DNA of 64,000 bases, taken from NCBI RefSeq assembly GCF_007678255.1, contig NZ_VEED01000002.1, forward strand, positions 310,001 through 374,000. Direction: 5' to 3'. This DNA is from Bacillus sp. X1(2014). Lineage in GTDB: Bacteria > Bacillota > Bacilli > Bacillales_B > DSM-18226. The number at the start of each line of letters is the position of its first letter. Within the stretch, counting starts at the first letter, position 1. Positions 1 to 8,115 of the stretch are shown here, piece by piece. Made by a program: the position numbers and the translations under genes. The notes beneath the pieces are model-generated. The model had not been told where the DNA came from, did not search any database, and saw only the letters and a program-made list of their open reading frames with translations.

Positions 1-886
1 CATTAATTGTAATATCATAATACGCGCTAAACAGCCCTAATCCACCTTTCTCCCATGCCTCTTCATAGACACGCTCCCGCTCCTCAGGTGTCACTTCCAG
101 TGCTGACTTAGTAGGGATTGGCACTGGCTGTCCCCCTTGAGATTCACGCATTTGACGTTTGATTTCGCTGAAATTTTCCTTCGTTTTCCGGATGTACTCT
201 GGGTCATAAGGGTGATTTCGCGCAGGAGCGCAGTACTGTGGTGTCCGCTGGAACACAGTAAGGTGCTCGGCCTCTGCTGCGATGACTGGGATGGCCTGAA
301 CACCAGTCGATCCTGTTCCAATAATTCCTACCCGCTTCCCCTTGAAATCAACCTTTTCATGCGGCCAATGCCCGGTGTGGTACCAGTCGCCCTTAAAATT
401 TTGAACTCCTTTAAAATTTGGAATATTGGCGGCTGAGAGACAACCTACACCTGTGATAAAGAACTTGGCTGATACGCTTGTCCCATCATTTAAATAGATC
501 TCCCATCTATTCGTCTCTTCGTTATAATGTGCTGCGTTTATTCTTGTCTTAAACTGGATGTCACGACGAAGGTCAAACTTGTCTGCGACAAAGTTTAAGT
601 AACGCAGGATCTCTGGCTGCTCAGGATATCTAGAGGTCCATGTCCATTCTTTATAGAGTTCTTCTGAAAAAGTATAGTTATAATAGATGCTTTCCGAGTC
701 ACAGCGTGCTCCGGGATAGCGGTTCCAATACCATGTACCGCCAACACCATCACCCGCCTCATAAACATGGGTAGAGAAACCTGCCTCACGTAAGCGATGA
801 AGCGTATATAACCCCGAAAAACCTGCCCCAACAACAACAGCGTCGTAATTAGCAATATGTTTCGATTGTTTCATAGATTTCATCAT
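1..886 (-). CDS. Baeyer-Villiger flavin monooxygenase (N-terminal part, cut by window edge)
   Basis: Likely converts ketones to esters or lactones using FAD, NADPH and O2. The reading frame enters from the window edge and its start is an ATGATG at 886/883 preceded by a GGAGGAGGAG ribosome site. About 295 codons are visible. The N-terminus carries a FAD dinucleotide fold (GAGFSG), followed by GGTWYWNRYPGARCD, which is typical of class B monooxygenases, and the Baeyer-Villiger fingerprint FKGDWYHTGHWP. A second nucleotide-binding motif (GTGSTG) follows it. This combination separates it from plain flavin monooxygenases. The esterase gene lies 28 nt upstream on the same strand, so the two are probably cotranscribed; an ester-producing enzyme beside an esterase makes a coherent ketone degradation pair. 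The substrate cannot be read from the sequence. Confidence 0.9.
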   Translation of the reverse strand, partial: MMKSMKQSKHIANYDAVVVGAGFSGLYTLHRLREAGFSTHVYEAGDGVGGTWYWNRYPGARCDSESIYYNYTFSEELYKEWTWTSRYPEQPEILRYLNFVADKFDLRRDIQFKTRINAAHYNEETNRWEIYLNDGTSVSAKFFITGVGCLSAANIPNFKGVQNFKGDWYHTGHWPHEKVDFKGKRVGIIGTGSTGVQAIPVIAAEAEHLTVFQRTPQYCAPARNHPYDPEYIRKTKENFSEIKRQMRESQGGQPVPIPTKSALEVTPEERERVYEEAWEKGGLGLFSAYYDITIN

Positions 887-914
887 ACTCCTCCTCCAGC
901 ATCTATATTAATCG

Positions 915-1862
915 TTAAACCCTGCCAACCTTTTGATCAATTTCACTTAGAAACTTGGCGAATTTAGAAATCGATCCTTTAATCCGCTCTGGAAATACCG
1001 CCATATTCGTAAAATAACCATGCACTAGTCCCTCTTCAATGGTTGATTCAACCTTGACCCCTGCCTGTTTTAGGCGTTCAGCATAGGCTAAACCTTCATC
1101 CCTAAGGACATCATTTTCTGCAGTAATGACATATGCCGGCGGAAGATTGCTTAAATCCTCAGCCAATAATGGCGCGATGTATTTATTTTTTGTATCCTCT
1201 TCATTGTTAATATAGTAATTGCCAAACCATTTCATTAAATCTCGATCCAGCCCAAACCCTTGTTGAAACTCTTCATAAGATTTGGTGTCATACCCTAATG
1301 CTGTTACTGGATAAATAAGAACTTGGGCTGCTACTTCTGGACCATTTTGTTCCTTGGTGATTAACGAAACGACGGCTGATAAATTCCCACCAGCACTATC
1401 ACCGCCAACCACCAGATTGGAAGCGTTTCCATTTAATGCCGCAGCATTTTCACTAACCCACTTTAATGCTGCATAAGAGTCTTCTACGGGGATAGGGAAT
1501 TTATATTCAGGTGCAAGCCTATAATCCACAGAAACTACTACTCTTCCTGTTTGATTGGCAATCATTCGGCAACTAGGATCGGCCGTCTCAAGATCACCAA
1601 TTACCCAGCCGCCGCCATGGTAATAGACAAACAGTGGAAAAGGTCCTTGGCCTTCCGGTGTGTAGATCCTGACTTTGATTTCCGTATCATCTGCTACAGG
1701 AATCATTCTGTCCTCTACCTTCGCAAGCTGCGCCAACTCTACCTCAACAGGAGGGGCTAAAGCAAACATTTCTCTAACGGTTTGTGCATCTAATGTCTGG
1801 ATCAATGGCATCTGACTGAACATTTCTAAATAAGCTTTTGCTTGCGGATCTAAATTGGCCAA
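915..1862 (-). CDS. alpha/beta hydrolase, hormone-sensitive-lipase-type esterase
   Basis: A 315-residue carboxylesterase of the HSL family (family IV). The oxyanion-hole motif HGGGW is at residues 82-86 and the nucleophile elbow GDSAG at 154-158 (Ser156); a late Asp (ENDVLRDEG) and His (LVHGYF) complete the likely triad. There is no signal peptide, so it is probably cytosolic. The start is TTG, chosen because AAGGAAG lies 8 nt upstream. It is the first gene of an operon with the Baeyer-Villiger monooxygenase, and would hydrolyse the ester that enzyme forms. It diverges from the LuxR-type regulator, which is the obvious candidate controller. The family is certain; the substrate is not known. 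Confidence 0.9.
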   Translation of the reverse strand: MANLDPQAKAYLEMFSQMPLIQTLDAQTVREMFALAPPVEVELAQLAKVEDRMIPVADDTEIKVRIYTPEGQGPFPLFVYYHGGGWVIGDLETADPSCRMIANQTGRVVVSVDYRLAPEYKFPIPVEDSYAALKWVSENAAALNGNASNLVVGGDSAGGNLSAVVSLITKEQNGPEVAAQVLIYPVTALGYDTKSYEEFQQGFGLDRDLMKWFGNYYINNEEDTKNKYIAPLLAEDLSNLPPAYVITAENDVLRDEGLAYAERLKQAGVKVESTIEEGLVHGYFTNMAVFPERIKGSISKFAKFLSEIDQKVGRV

Positions 1863-2007
1863 AGAACATCTTCCTTTCCTAATGAGGAATTTTTAACTTT
1901 CATAGAAAAAGATTTTCTTAAAAGTCTATCTAAAGATTACATTTTTTTGTATAATTTGAATATTCCCAATTTTAGACGTGCTATATCCCCAAAAAGGAGA
2001 TGATAAT

Positions 2008-2703
2008 TTGACATCTCAGTATACCTTTCAGCAACAAATTCAAAAATTAGAGGAAGCAACGTGCCATGAAGAAAGACTTTTTAAAATTCTTGATGTTTAC
2101 ATGGAGCTTTATCCCGTCAGGAATGCCTATTTATTTAGATTTTCCCCGTTAGGCTTTCTTGGAGAAGGTATTATCTTATTAACCGCTGATGGGTTGGTAC
2201 ATATTGGGGATATTCGGGATGATGTCCGATCCCTGCCGATTATTTACTCAGCGATTCATGAAAAGAAAGCGAAGTATTGTTCAGGAATTGAGTATTTGAA
2301 GCAAACAAGCAGTAAATACATAACATCATCGAGTATACATTCGGTTGTGGTTGTCCCTATCTGTTTTCGTTCCGTAATTATTGGCTATATTTGCACGAAT
2401 GAGTTTATAAAAGGAGCTAAGATTGATGAAATTCTTCTTTCCTCCTTAACTCGTTATGGAAAAGAAGTTGGAAAGTTTCTGGAGAAATCCGACAATGTGG
2501 AGGACCCGCAATTTTTAAGTAAGAGGGAACTTGAAGTGATGCGCAGAATTGCTTGGGGAGAAAGCACAAAGGAAATGGCAGATCTAATGAAAATTAGCGA
2601 ATTAACAGTCAAACAATATGTAAAAACAGCGATTAAAAAACTTGGTGTTCAGAATCGTTCCCATGCGATTGGCGAACTATTCCGTAGAGGAATTATCACG
2701 TAG
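2008..2703 (+). CDS. LuxR-family transcriptional regulator with GAF-like sensor region
   Basis: A 231-residue regulator. The last 60 residues (LSKRELEVMRRIAWGESTKEMA through the VKQYVKTAIKKLGVQNR segment) are a LuxR/FixJ helix-turn-helix. The first 150 residues resemble a GAF-like sensing domain with no receiver domain, so a bound small molecule rather than phosphorylation is the likely input. The start is taken as TTG at 2008, which sits 8 nt after AAGGAG (1994-1999); a GTG at 1978 in the same frame has no ribosome site. A TATAAT hexamer lies at 1950-1955, within a plausible promoter region. The gene is divergent from the esterase-monooxygenase operon and probably controls it (inference from position). 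Confidence 0.8.
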   Translation: MTSQYTFQQQIQKLEEATCHEERLFKILDVYMELYPVRNAYLFRFSPLGFLGEGIILLTADGLVHIGDIRDDVRSLPIIYSAIHEKKAKYCSGIEYLKQTSSKYITSSSIHSVVVVPICFRSVIIGYICTNEFIKGAKIDEILLSSLTRYGKEVGKFLEKSDNVEDPQFLSKRELEVMRRIAWGESTKEMADLMKISELTVKQYVKTAIKKLGVQNRSHAIGELFRRGIIT

Positions 2704-2756
2704 TTTTTTGAAAGCGCTTTATTAACAATAGACTCATCAGGCTCGATTAAAGGTTC

Positions 2757-2774
2757 AGCACCCATATGGGTGCT
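2757..2774. terminator. terminator between convergent genes
   Basis: An 18-bp perfect palindrome, AGCACCCATATGGGTGCT, followed by TTTGATTTTTTATTT on the plus strand. It ends the LuxR-type gene and lies 9 nt from the stop of the convergent flavoenzyme gene. Confidence 0.75.
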
Positions 2775-2783
2775 TTTGATTTT

Positions 2784-3908
2784 TTATTTAGCGGGTGAAA
2801 GCGCTCCATTCACATCATAGTTTTTGGGGTCAATTTCTGTTTGTTTACCTACGACTAGTTTGGCTAGTTCTGCACCAAGGTACGGCCCACTCGTTAACCC
2901 TGAAGCCCCAAGGCCATTGGCTAAATAAATTCCTTCAAATTGTGGCAATGCCCCAATCACAGGCAAAAATCCTGGGGTGAACGGCCGAAAACCAACTCTT
3001 GTTTCAAGATACGTGGAGCCAGCCAGACCAGGCGCTGTTTCTAGCGCTTTGTTTAAAATCTCATGAATTCCACCAGCTGTTACACGCGTGTCAAATCCAG
3101 CCTCGTTTTCATGAGTCGATCCGACAACAACACGGCCATTTTCAAACGTAAGGATGTAATGATTTTGAGGCGGCATAACCACAGGCCATTGGCTTGTATC
3201 CGTCTTAGGTAATTCCAGATGAATGATTTGTGCTTTTTGAGGTTTGACTAAAAACTCTATACCTAAGGGCTGCAAAAGCTCGTTAGACCATGCACCTGCA
3301 GTCAGAACTACATGATCTGAAGAATACCTTCTTTCCGCAGTCTTAATTCCGACTACTTGATTCCCCTGCATCTCGAGAGACGCATTCCCGTGGTGAAATG
3401 TCACTCCGTGTTTTGTGGCGGCACGTATTAATGACTCACGTAATGCCCTGCCATTAACCCGTGCTCCCCCACTAACATGAACAGACCCGTATTCCTCGGA
3501 TAATGGAGGGAATTGACGCTTAGTTTCAGAAGGCGATAGAATGGTAATCTCTCCAATTTCAGGAGCATCGTCGCGACGTTTTCTCGCTCGTTCCGCCATT
3601 TGTTCGAGTTTATTAAGTTCCGTATGAAGACTGATTGCCCCAACCCGTTGATAGCCAGTCTCATACTCGCCATCTGCTTCTAGTTGAGCGATTAATTCTG
3701 GATAGTAACGAGCTCCTCCTTTGGCTAACTGATACCATGCTTTGTTGCGCCGCTGAGAAAGCCAAGGGCAAACAATCCCAGCAGCGGCATCAGTTGCCTG
3801 TCCTGGGTCAGCTCGATCTACCAATGTTACCTGTGCGCCTAATTTCGCAAGATGATAGGCGGTCGATGCACCAAGAATTCCTGCTCCAATTACGATTATT
3901 TTCTGCAT
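2784..3908 (-). CDS. FAD-dependent amino acid oxidase (glycine oxidase / D-amino-acid dehydrogenase family)
   Basis: A 374-residue DAO-family flavoenzyme that would oxidise glycine, sarcosine or D-amino acids. The first residues hold the FAD motif IGAGILGAS (about 6-14) ending in VDR, a typical ADP-ribose-binding acidic residue pattern. The C-terminal region RVGFRPFTPGFLPVIG followed by NGLGASGLTSGP is the conserved second FAD-contact region of the family. There is no thiO-linked thiamin operon around it, so thiamin synthesis is not supported and a catabolic role is as likely. It starts with ATG shortly after TAGGTGTG. Confidence 0.82.
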   Translation of the reverse strand: MQKIIVIGAGILGASTAYHLAKLGAQVTLVDRADPGQATDAAAGIVCPWLSQRRNKAWYQLAKGGARYYPELIAQLEADGEYETGYQRVGAISLHTELNKLEQMAERARKRRDDAPEIGEITILSPSETKRQFPPLSEEYGSVHVSGGARVNGRALRESLIRAATKHGVTFHHGNASLEMQGNQVVGIKTAERRYSSDHVVLTAGAWSNELLQPLGIEFLVKPQKAQIIHLELPKTDTSQWPVVMPPQNHYILTFENGRVVVGSTHENEAGFDTRVTAGGIHEILNKALETAPGLAGSTYLETRVGFRPFTPGFLPVIGALPQFEGIYLANGLGASGLTSGPYLGAELAKLVVGKQTEIDPKNYDVNGALSPAK

Positions 3909-3929
3909 AACACACCTATTTCACTATTT

Positions 3930-4079
3930 TTAAAAAAAGGACTTGATAATTTCTTGTTCATTATTACATTCGGTACAAATATATTCTATTTCTAAAGCAT
4001 CTTCGCGGACCATATGCTCAGTTTCTTTGCCGCACTTTTCACAAAAAAGATTTTTCGGAAACTCGATCATACCATTCAT
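3930..4079 (-). CDS. small zinc-ribbon protein (49 aa)
   Basis: A 49-residue protein read from ATG at 4079 to TAA at 3930. It carries two CxxC knuckles, CEKC near residue 13 and CTEC near residue 35, with acidic spacer sequence between them. This is the arrangement of a minimal zinc ribbon. The ribosome site is weak (GAAAGTGAG). It lies 21 nt upstream of the flavoenzyme gene on the same strand and could be its operon partner. No specific function can be assigned; a nucleic-acid or protein-binding accessory role is only the usual guess for such ribbons. Confidence 0.6.
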   Translation of the reverse strand: MNGMIEFPKNLFCEKCGKETEHMVREDALEIEYICTECNNEQEIIKSFF

Positions 4080-4220
4080 CACTCACTTTCTCAAATAAAT
4101 GTTTACCCAATTATATAAAGGATAATATTCCCTATCATTGGGACACTATTCCTTTGCTCAGCCTCCCGAAATCCGGGTTTACTTTTAATGAAATTAATAA
4201 TAATCGGTTAAATTATATAC

Positions 4221-4239
4221 GAGCAATGACACATTGCTC
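4221..4239 (+). promoter_or_regulatory. hairpin in the 5' leader of the spore protein gene
   Basis: GAGCAAT (4221-4227), a 5-nt loop and ATTGCTC (4233-4239) form a perfect 7-bp stem 27 nt before the presumed initiation codon. A weak sigma-G-like pair (TGAAAT 4189-4194, AATTATA 4211-4217, spacing 16) would place the hairpin at the very 5' end of the mRNA, where it could stabilise the transcript. The promoter reading is tentative. Confidence 0.4.
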
Positions 4240-4266
4240 AAAAAACTTCGTCGGGAGTGATGTATC

Positions 4267-4461
4267 ATAGCTAGAAACAAACTATTGGTTCCAGGAGCAG
4301 ACAATGCTTTAGATCAAATGAAAGAAGAGATTGCCAACGAGTTTGGAGTTCAACTTGGTGCTGATACGACCGCACGAGCAAACGGTTCAGTCGGCGGCGA
4401 AATGACGAAACGTCTCGTCGCTTATGCTGAACAAACCCTCAGAAATCATCAAAATCAATAA
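4267..4461 (+). CDS. alpha/beta-type small acid-soluble spore protein with ATA in place of the start codon
   Basis: The product would be a 64-residue DNA-binding spore protein that coats and protects DNA in the dormant spore. It has the GPR protease cleavage region EIANEFG (about 21-27) and the family signature [19 protein letters not shown]. The usual N-terminus MARNK is present except that the first codon is ATA (4267-4269). The frame has a TGA at 4258-4260 and no ATG, GTG or TTG before the ARNK codons. The ATG at 4260 is out of frame and stops after four codons. A GGGAG ribosome site lies 9 nt before the ATA, exactly where it should be for initiation there. The gene is either translated weakly from AUA, is silenced, or contains a sequence error. 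A strong terminator follows. Confidence 0.8.
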   Translation: MARNKLLVPGADNALDQMKEEIANEFGVQLGADTTARANGSVGGEMTKRLVAYAEQTLRNHQNQ

Positions 4462-4478
4462 CGGATGATTTCAATCGC

Positions 4479-4507
4479 AGGCTGTCCCACAGAATTTGGG
4501 ACAGCCT
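4479..4507 (+). terminator. terminator of the spore protein gene
   Basis: Perfect 11-bp stem AGGCTGTCCCA / TGGGACAGCCT with a 7-nt loop, followed by a T-rich tail, 18 nt after the stop codon. Confidence 0.88.
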
Positions 4508-4579
4508 TTTTCAATTTTGGGTATACAAACTCCGCCAGTTTACGTTTAAATAGAAGAAAAAGAAGTTAAGGAGAAAATC

Positions 4580-5416
4580 ATGAAACAACGAACAGCGATT
4601 GTTACGGGATCTTCAAGCGGCTTTGGGATGCTAACTGTGATTGAATTGGCAGTAAAAGGCTTTACAGTGATTGCAACTATGAGGGATATCAATAAATCAG
4701 AGCCTCTATTAACTCTTGCTAAAGAAAATAATGTCGAGGATTTCATTTATGTTCAACCGCTTGATGTCACTTCCAGTGATTCCATTCAACATTTTCAAGA
4801 TATTCTCCGTGAGTATCCTGCTGTCGACGTATTAGTAAACAATGCAGGGTTTGCCCTGGGAGGTTTTAGCGAGGAGCTTTCAATTGAAAAGTATAGGAGT
4901 CAATTCGATACAAATTTGTTCGGAGTGATTGCTGTCACTCAGGCAGTTCTGCCGTGGATGCGGGCAAGAAAGCAAGGCAGGATTATCAATATCAGCAGCA
5001 TTAGTGGACGACTAGGATTCCCAGGATTATCAGCTTATGTCGCTTCCAAACACGCACTTGAAGGTTATAGCGAAAGCCTGCGCCTCGAGTTGAAGCCATT
5101 TGGGATCGACGTTTCCCTCATTGAGCCAGGTTCCTATCAAACCAATATTTGGGCGAGTGTGGACGGGATGGAAGTCAATCCTGAGTCCCCATACCTATCC
5201 TATATGGAAAGTTTACTTCATGAAATTGAAGGAGGAAAAGCCAAGCATGGCAATCCCATCGAGGTTGCTAAATTGGCAGCAAAAATTGCCTCGCAGCCGC
5301 AATCACCTGATCTTAGGTATCCGATCGGAGCTGGTGTAAAGACGATGCTTAGGCTTAAAAATTTGCTGCCGTGGAAGCATTTAGAAGCAATTATTCTCAA
5401 ACGGCTAAAGCCTTAA
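4580..5416 (+). CDS. short-chain dehydrogenase/reductase
   Basis: A 278-residue classical SDR that would oxidise or reduce an alcohol/carbonyl with NAD(P)H. Cofactor motif TGSSSGFG is at 9-16, NNAG at 87-90, the catalytic Ser near 140, and YVASK gives Tyr153 and Lys157. Arg in the MRD segment after beta-2 suggests a preference for NADPH (inference). Start ATG follows TAAGGAG. Its stop codon overlaps the stop of the convergent DUF2062 gene by 4 bp. No neighbouring pathway genes indicate the substrate. Confidence 0.88.
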   Translation: MKQRTAIVTGSSSGFGMLTVIELAVKGFTVIATMRDINKSEPLLTLAKENNVEDFIYVQPLDVTSSDSIQHFQDILREYPAVDVLVNNAGFALGGFSEELSIEKYRSQFDTNLFGVIAVTQAVLPWMRARKQGRIINISSISGRLGFPGLSAYVASKHALEGYSESLRLELKPFGIDVSLIEPGSYQTNIWASVDGMEVNPESPYLSYMESLLHEIEGGKAKHGNPIEVAKLAAKIASQPQSPDLRYPIGAGVKTMLRLKNLLPWKHLEAIILKRLKP

Positions 5417-5985
5417 TTATTTGTCGCATCAATAATGACAAGGTTATTTTTACGAAGGGCTTGCTTGTCGCGAATTCTTATCAGTCTTTTCTTTTTTTCT
5501 TTTTCATAAAAATAATGGACCAGGAAGTATGAAATAATACCAAGGATGATACCAAAGATTGTCATGCCTATTAAGACATGGACACCTCCGTGAAGTAAGC
5601 TGACCACACTGTGTAAATCTCCTTGCATCAATTGTTCGAACGAAAAAGGGGTTTTATTCCCGATACTCCCGTTATTTGGATAAATCAGTTTACCGATAGG
5701 TTTTGCTAACGGCAGTAGTAAAACTGGTAAAAAGGATATTTTTCCAATGACATTTCCGATAATTGCCGCCGGCAAAGAACCTTTTGCCATTCGAACCAAT
5801 GGTAAAAATACGATATAAACAAGGGAAGCAGTTGAAAGAACAATCATTTCTAAGCCAAAACCTATTGCAAATCCCAAAGATACTTTTTTGGCACCACCTG
5901 GAGAACGAAGCAATTTAATAAAATTCAACTTAAAAGCCCGTCCAATACGTTGAAAAACATGATGCTTTTTCTTTTTTTTGTTCAT
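5413..5985 (-). CDS. DUF2062 membrane protein
   Basis: A 190-residue membrane protein of the DUF2062 family. It begins with a lysine-rich stretch, then the family core with LGFAIGFGLEM and SLPAAIIGNVIGKISFLP, and ends with a highly charged tail after a last transmembrane helix. About three or four membrane segments are visible. The second ATG (5985) was chosen because AGGAAG lies 7 nt before it; the ATG at 5991 is too close. The function of the family is not established. Confidence 0.78.
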   Translation of the reverse strand: MNKKKKKHHVFQRIGRAFKLNFIKLLRSPGGAKKVSLGFAIGFGLEMIVLSTASLVYIVFLPLVRMAKGSLPAAIIGNVIGKISFLPVLLLPLAKPIGKLIYPNNGSIGNKTPFSFEQLMQGDLHSVVSLLHGGVHVLIGMTIFGIILGIISYFLVHYFYEKEKKKRLIRIRDKQALRKNNLVIIDATNN

Positions 5986-6192
5986 ATGCATTCTTCCTTT
6001 TTACATCAGATTTTCGTGACTAGATAGCTTCGTGTTTAGGACGATATAACTAATACCATTATCATAACACTAAAAAATGAAAAATTAAGATAATTGTAAG
6101 CGAACTCATAAATTACCAAGGATAATTTTTCCTCATCCCGACTCGTTTCTTCATAAAAATGGAATGATTCTTATTATTCCTTTCTTGATAAA

Positions 6193-6237
6193 AATAAGCC
6201 GCGAAAGGTGATAAAATATCACTATTCACGGCTTTAT
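6193..6237 (-). terminator. terminator of the aldo/keto reductase gene
   Basis: Long imperfect hairpin: on the minus strand AAGCCGTGAATAGTGATA pairs with TATCACCTTTCGCGGCTT, with one mismatch region, followed by ATTTTTA. It lies just after the stop at 6249. Confidence 0.8.
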
Positions 6238-6248
6238 TTGGTTTTCCT

Positions 6249-7184
6249 TTAAGATGGGAAAATCCGATCAATTTCTTGAATCTCTGCAGCTGTTAATTGT
6301 ATCTGTAACGTTTTTAAATTATGAAGCACTTGGTCTGCTCGCTTGGCACCAGGAATAATCACATCGATGCATGGACGGGACAGATACCATGCAAGAATCA
6401 CTTGGGCAACTTCCGCCACCTTTTCCAATGCAATAGTACGAACCTGCTCAATCTTTTCCAAGTTTTGTTCGAAAACTCCTTCTTTAAACTGCGGTCTTTT
6501 ACGGTTCTTTTCATTTACTTTTGTTTCACGAGAATACTTACCAGTTAATAATCCAGATGCTAATGGGTAAAATGGAACAAAAGAAATCTGCTGTTCGGTA
6601 ACGTATGGAAATAATTCCTGCTCGGCACCGCGGCTTAGTAGGTTATATTCCCCTTGATAAACATCAACATAACCATCTTTATTAGCTTCTTTTAGTTGAT
6701 CAATTGGAAAATTAGACACCCCGATTGCTCTAATCTTTCCTTCATCCTTCAATTGTTTTAATGACCCAACCGCTTCGTCCTTCGGTGTATCTTGGTCTGG
6801 AAAATGGATATAAAATAAATCAATGTAATCGGTTTGAAGCTTTTTTAAACTCTCTTCGACAGCTTGTTTTAAAAAAACCGGTGAATTATCAAGAACCATT
6901 TCATTTCCAATCAGTTTGTGTGCTGCTTTGGAGGCGATGACTATTTCTGAACGATTCCCACTTTCCTTCACAATTTCGCCGATGATTTCCTCTGATCGTC
7001 CTAAACCATAGACATAGGCTGTGTCAAGGAAATTAATCCCATGAGCCAAACCAGTTCGAACTAACTCCCTTCCTGCATCTTCATCCAAGTTTGGAAAAAG
7101 ATTATGGCCCCCAACGGCATTGGTACCAAGACCAATTGGATTGACAATTAAATCTGTTTTCCCAATTCGATTATGTTTAGTCAT
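6249..7184 (-). CDS. aldo/keto reductase
   Basis: A 311-residue NADPH-dependent oxidoreductase with a TIM-barrel AKR fold. The catalytic tetrad is visible: Asp and Tyr in LDTAYVYGLGRSE, Lys in IASKAA and His in LFYIHFPD. The late segment IIPGAKRADQV fits the NADPH 2'-phosphate binding loop. ATG start follows AAGGGAG. It belongs to the general-stress or ion-channel-like AKR group common in Bacillus, and its natural substrate cannot be predicted. Confidence 0.88.
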   Translation of the reverse strand: MTKHNRIGKTDLIVNPIGLGTNAVGGHNLFPNLDEDAGRELVRTGLAHGINFLDTAYVYGLGRSEEIIGEIVKESGNRSEIVIASKAAHKLIGNEMVLDNSPVFLKQAVEESLKKLQTDYIDLFYIHFPDQDTPKDEAVGSLKQLKDEGKIRAIGVSNFPIDQLKEANKDGYVDVYQGEYNLLSRGAEQELFPYVTEQQISFVPFYPLASGLLTGKYSRETKVNEKNRKRPQFKEGVFEQNLEKIEQVRTIALEKVAEVAQVILAWYLSRPCIDVIIPGAKRADQVLHNLKTLQIQLTAAEIQEIDRIFPS

Positions 7185-7277
7185 AAGCGTTCAACTCCCT
7201 TAATTTACTAATTTGATGATAACAAACGGATGGAAGAGAAAACAAAGGTAATGCTTTAATTTTTCTATGTATAAGAA

Positions 7278-7304
7278 AAAGACCATCAAGGAAGGATGGT
7301 CTTT
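7278..7304 (-). terminator. terminator overlapping the NlpC/P60 stop codon
   Basis: Perfect 10-bp stem AAAGACCATC / GATGGTCTTT with a 7-nt loop, followed on the minus strand by TTCTTATAC. The upstream arm overlaps the TAA stop codon at 7303-7305. Confidence 0.8.
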
Positions 7305-7755
7305 AAACGCGTTTTGTTCCAACGTATCTTGAATGCCAATATGGGTTGTTTGTGCTTGTAATCATGACACCTTTTGATGAAGAAGCCATAATCATTTTAC
7401 CATTCCCGATATACATCGCTACATGTGTTGGTTTACTTGCCTTAGTTGGAGCATAAAACATTAAATCACCTGGTTGTATATAAGAATAAATCCGATATCC
7501 GTTTCCATAGAACATTTGTGCTGCTGTACGATTTAGGTTTTTTCCAGCCCTTGCATAGGAATACTTAATAAGACCTGAACAATCAAATCCTCCGGGTGCC
7601 ATTCCGCCCCATTGATATGGTACTCCAATATTAGACTTTGCAACCGAAATTGCTTTTGTATGATAATATGCTGCTTCCGCTTTATCACCCATGTTAGCAA
7701 ACAAAGAGCCACAAGAAACGATAATGACAAACGCTACGATGAATTTCTTAAGCAT
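7303..7755 (-). CDS. secreted NlpC/P60 cell-wall peptidase
   Basis: A 150-residue exported protein. Residues 1-28 form a signal peptide (KKF, then a hydrophobic core, ending near AEAA). The rest is a bare NlpC/P60 domain that would cleave gamma-D-glutamyl bonds in peptidoglycan stem peptides. The catalytic Cys is in GGFDCSGL, the His in THVAMYIG, and a third polar residue lies in PYWHSRY. No LysM, SH3 or choline-binding repeats are attached, so wall targeting must rely on the domain itself. ATG follows AGGAGG. Confidence 0.9.
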   Translation of the reverse strand: MLKKFIVAFVIIVSCGSLFANMGDKAEAAYYHTKAISVAKSNIGVPYQWGGMAPGGFDCSGLIKYSYARAGKNLNRTAAQMFYGNGYRIYSYIQPGDLMFYAPTKASKPTHVAMYIGNGKMIMASSSKGVMITSTNNPYWHSRYVGTKRV

Positions 7756-7938
7756 AATTGTTACCTCCTAGTGTGATTTGATAGTTCAAATATACTAGAA
7801 AGGTGTAACAGTGACATCTCATCAATATTACAATATCATTACAAAATTATTTTAATATAATTTTGTGCCATCATCTATTTTTCATTAACAGAGGCAAAAT
7901 ATATAGGAATTTAGGTAAAAATACTATGTTTAGGAAAC

Positions 7939-8089
7939 GTATAATGCCCGTAAAGGTTGAGAAATCGAGGCAACGGTAATCATACCTGGTGTATGTTGCC
8001 CGTGAAGGGTGAAAAATTGGGATAACGGGAATCATACGTTTTGTATGATTCCCGTGCACGTTAAATACTCGGGGTAATGGTAATCATAG
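7939..8089. repeat. tandem palindromic repeat array A (3 x 47 bp, 5-bp spacers)
   Basis: Three units at 7939-7985, 7991-8037 and 8043-8089, separated by spacers CTGGT and GTTTT, giving an exact 52-bp period. Each unit begins with GTATGAT-CCCGT-like sequence and ends with its reverse complement (A)ACGG-AATCATAC. The arms flanking the second spacer, ACGGGAATCATAC and GTATGATTCCCGT, are a perfect 13-bp inverted repeat. The array ends 26 bp before the TPP enzyme start codon. A related array lies at 30321-30471. The rest of the 7756-8115 gap is AT-rich with no gene seen. Confidence 0.9.
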
Positions 8090-8115
8090 CTAACTATATT
8101 GACAAGGAGGACATA

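Noticed and set aside
2706..2721. cre-like palindrome GAAAGCGCTTTAT
   Set aside because: It matches CcpA sites fairly well but lies at the 3' end of a gene between convergent units, where a cre would have no promoter to act on.
7939..8089. CRISPR array
   Set aside because: Spacers are only 5 bp and not unique foreign sequences, the repeats are themselves palindromic and variable, and no cas genes are near.
8077..8115. Earlier ATG start for the TPP enzyme
   Set aside because: It lies in the repeat array and has no ribosome site; the ATG at 8116 follows AAGGAGG.
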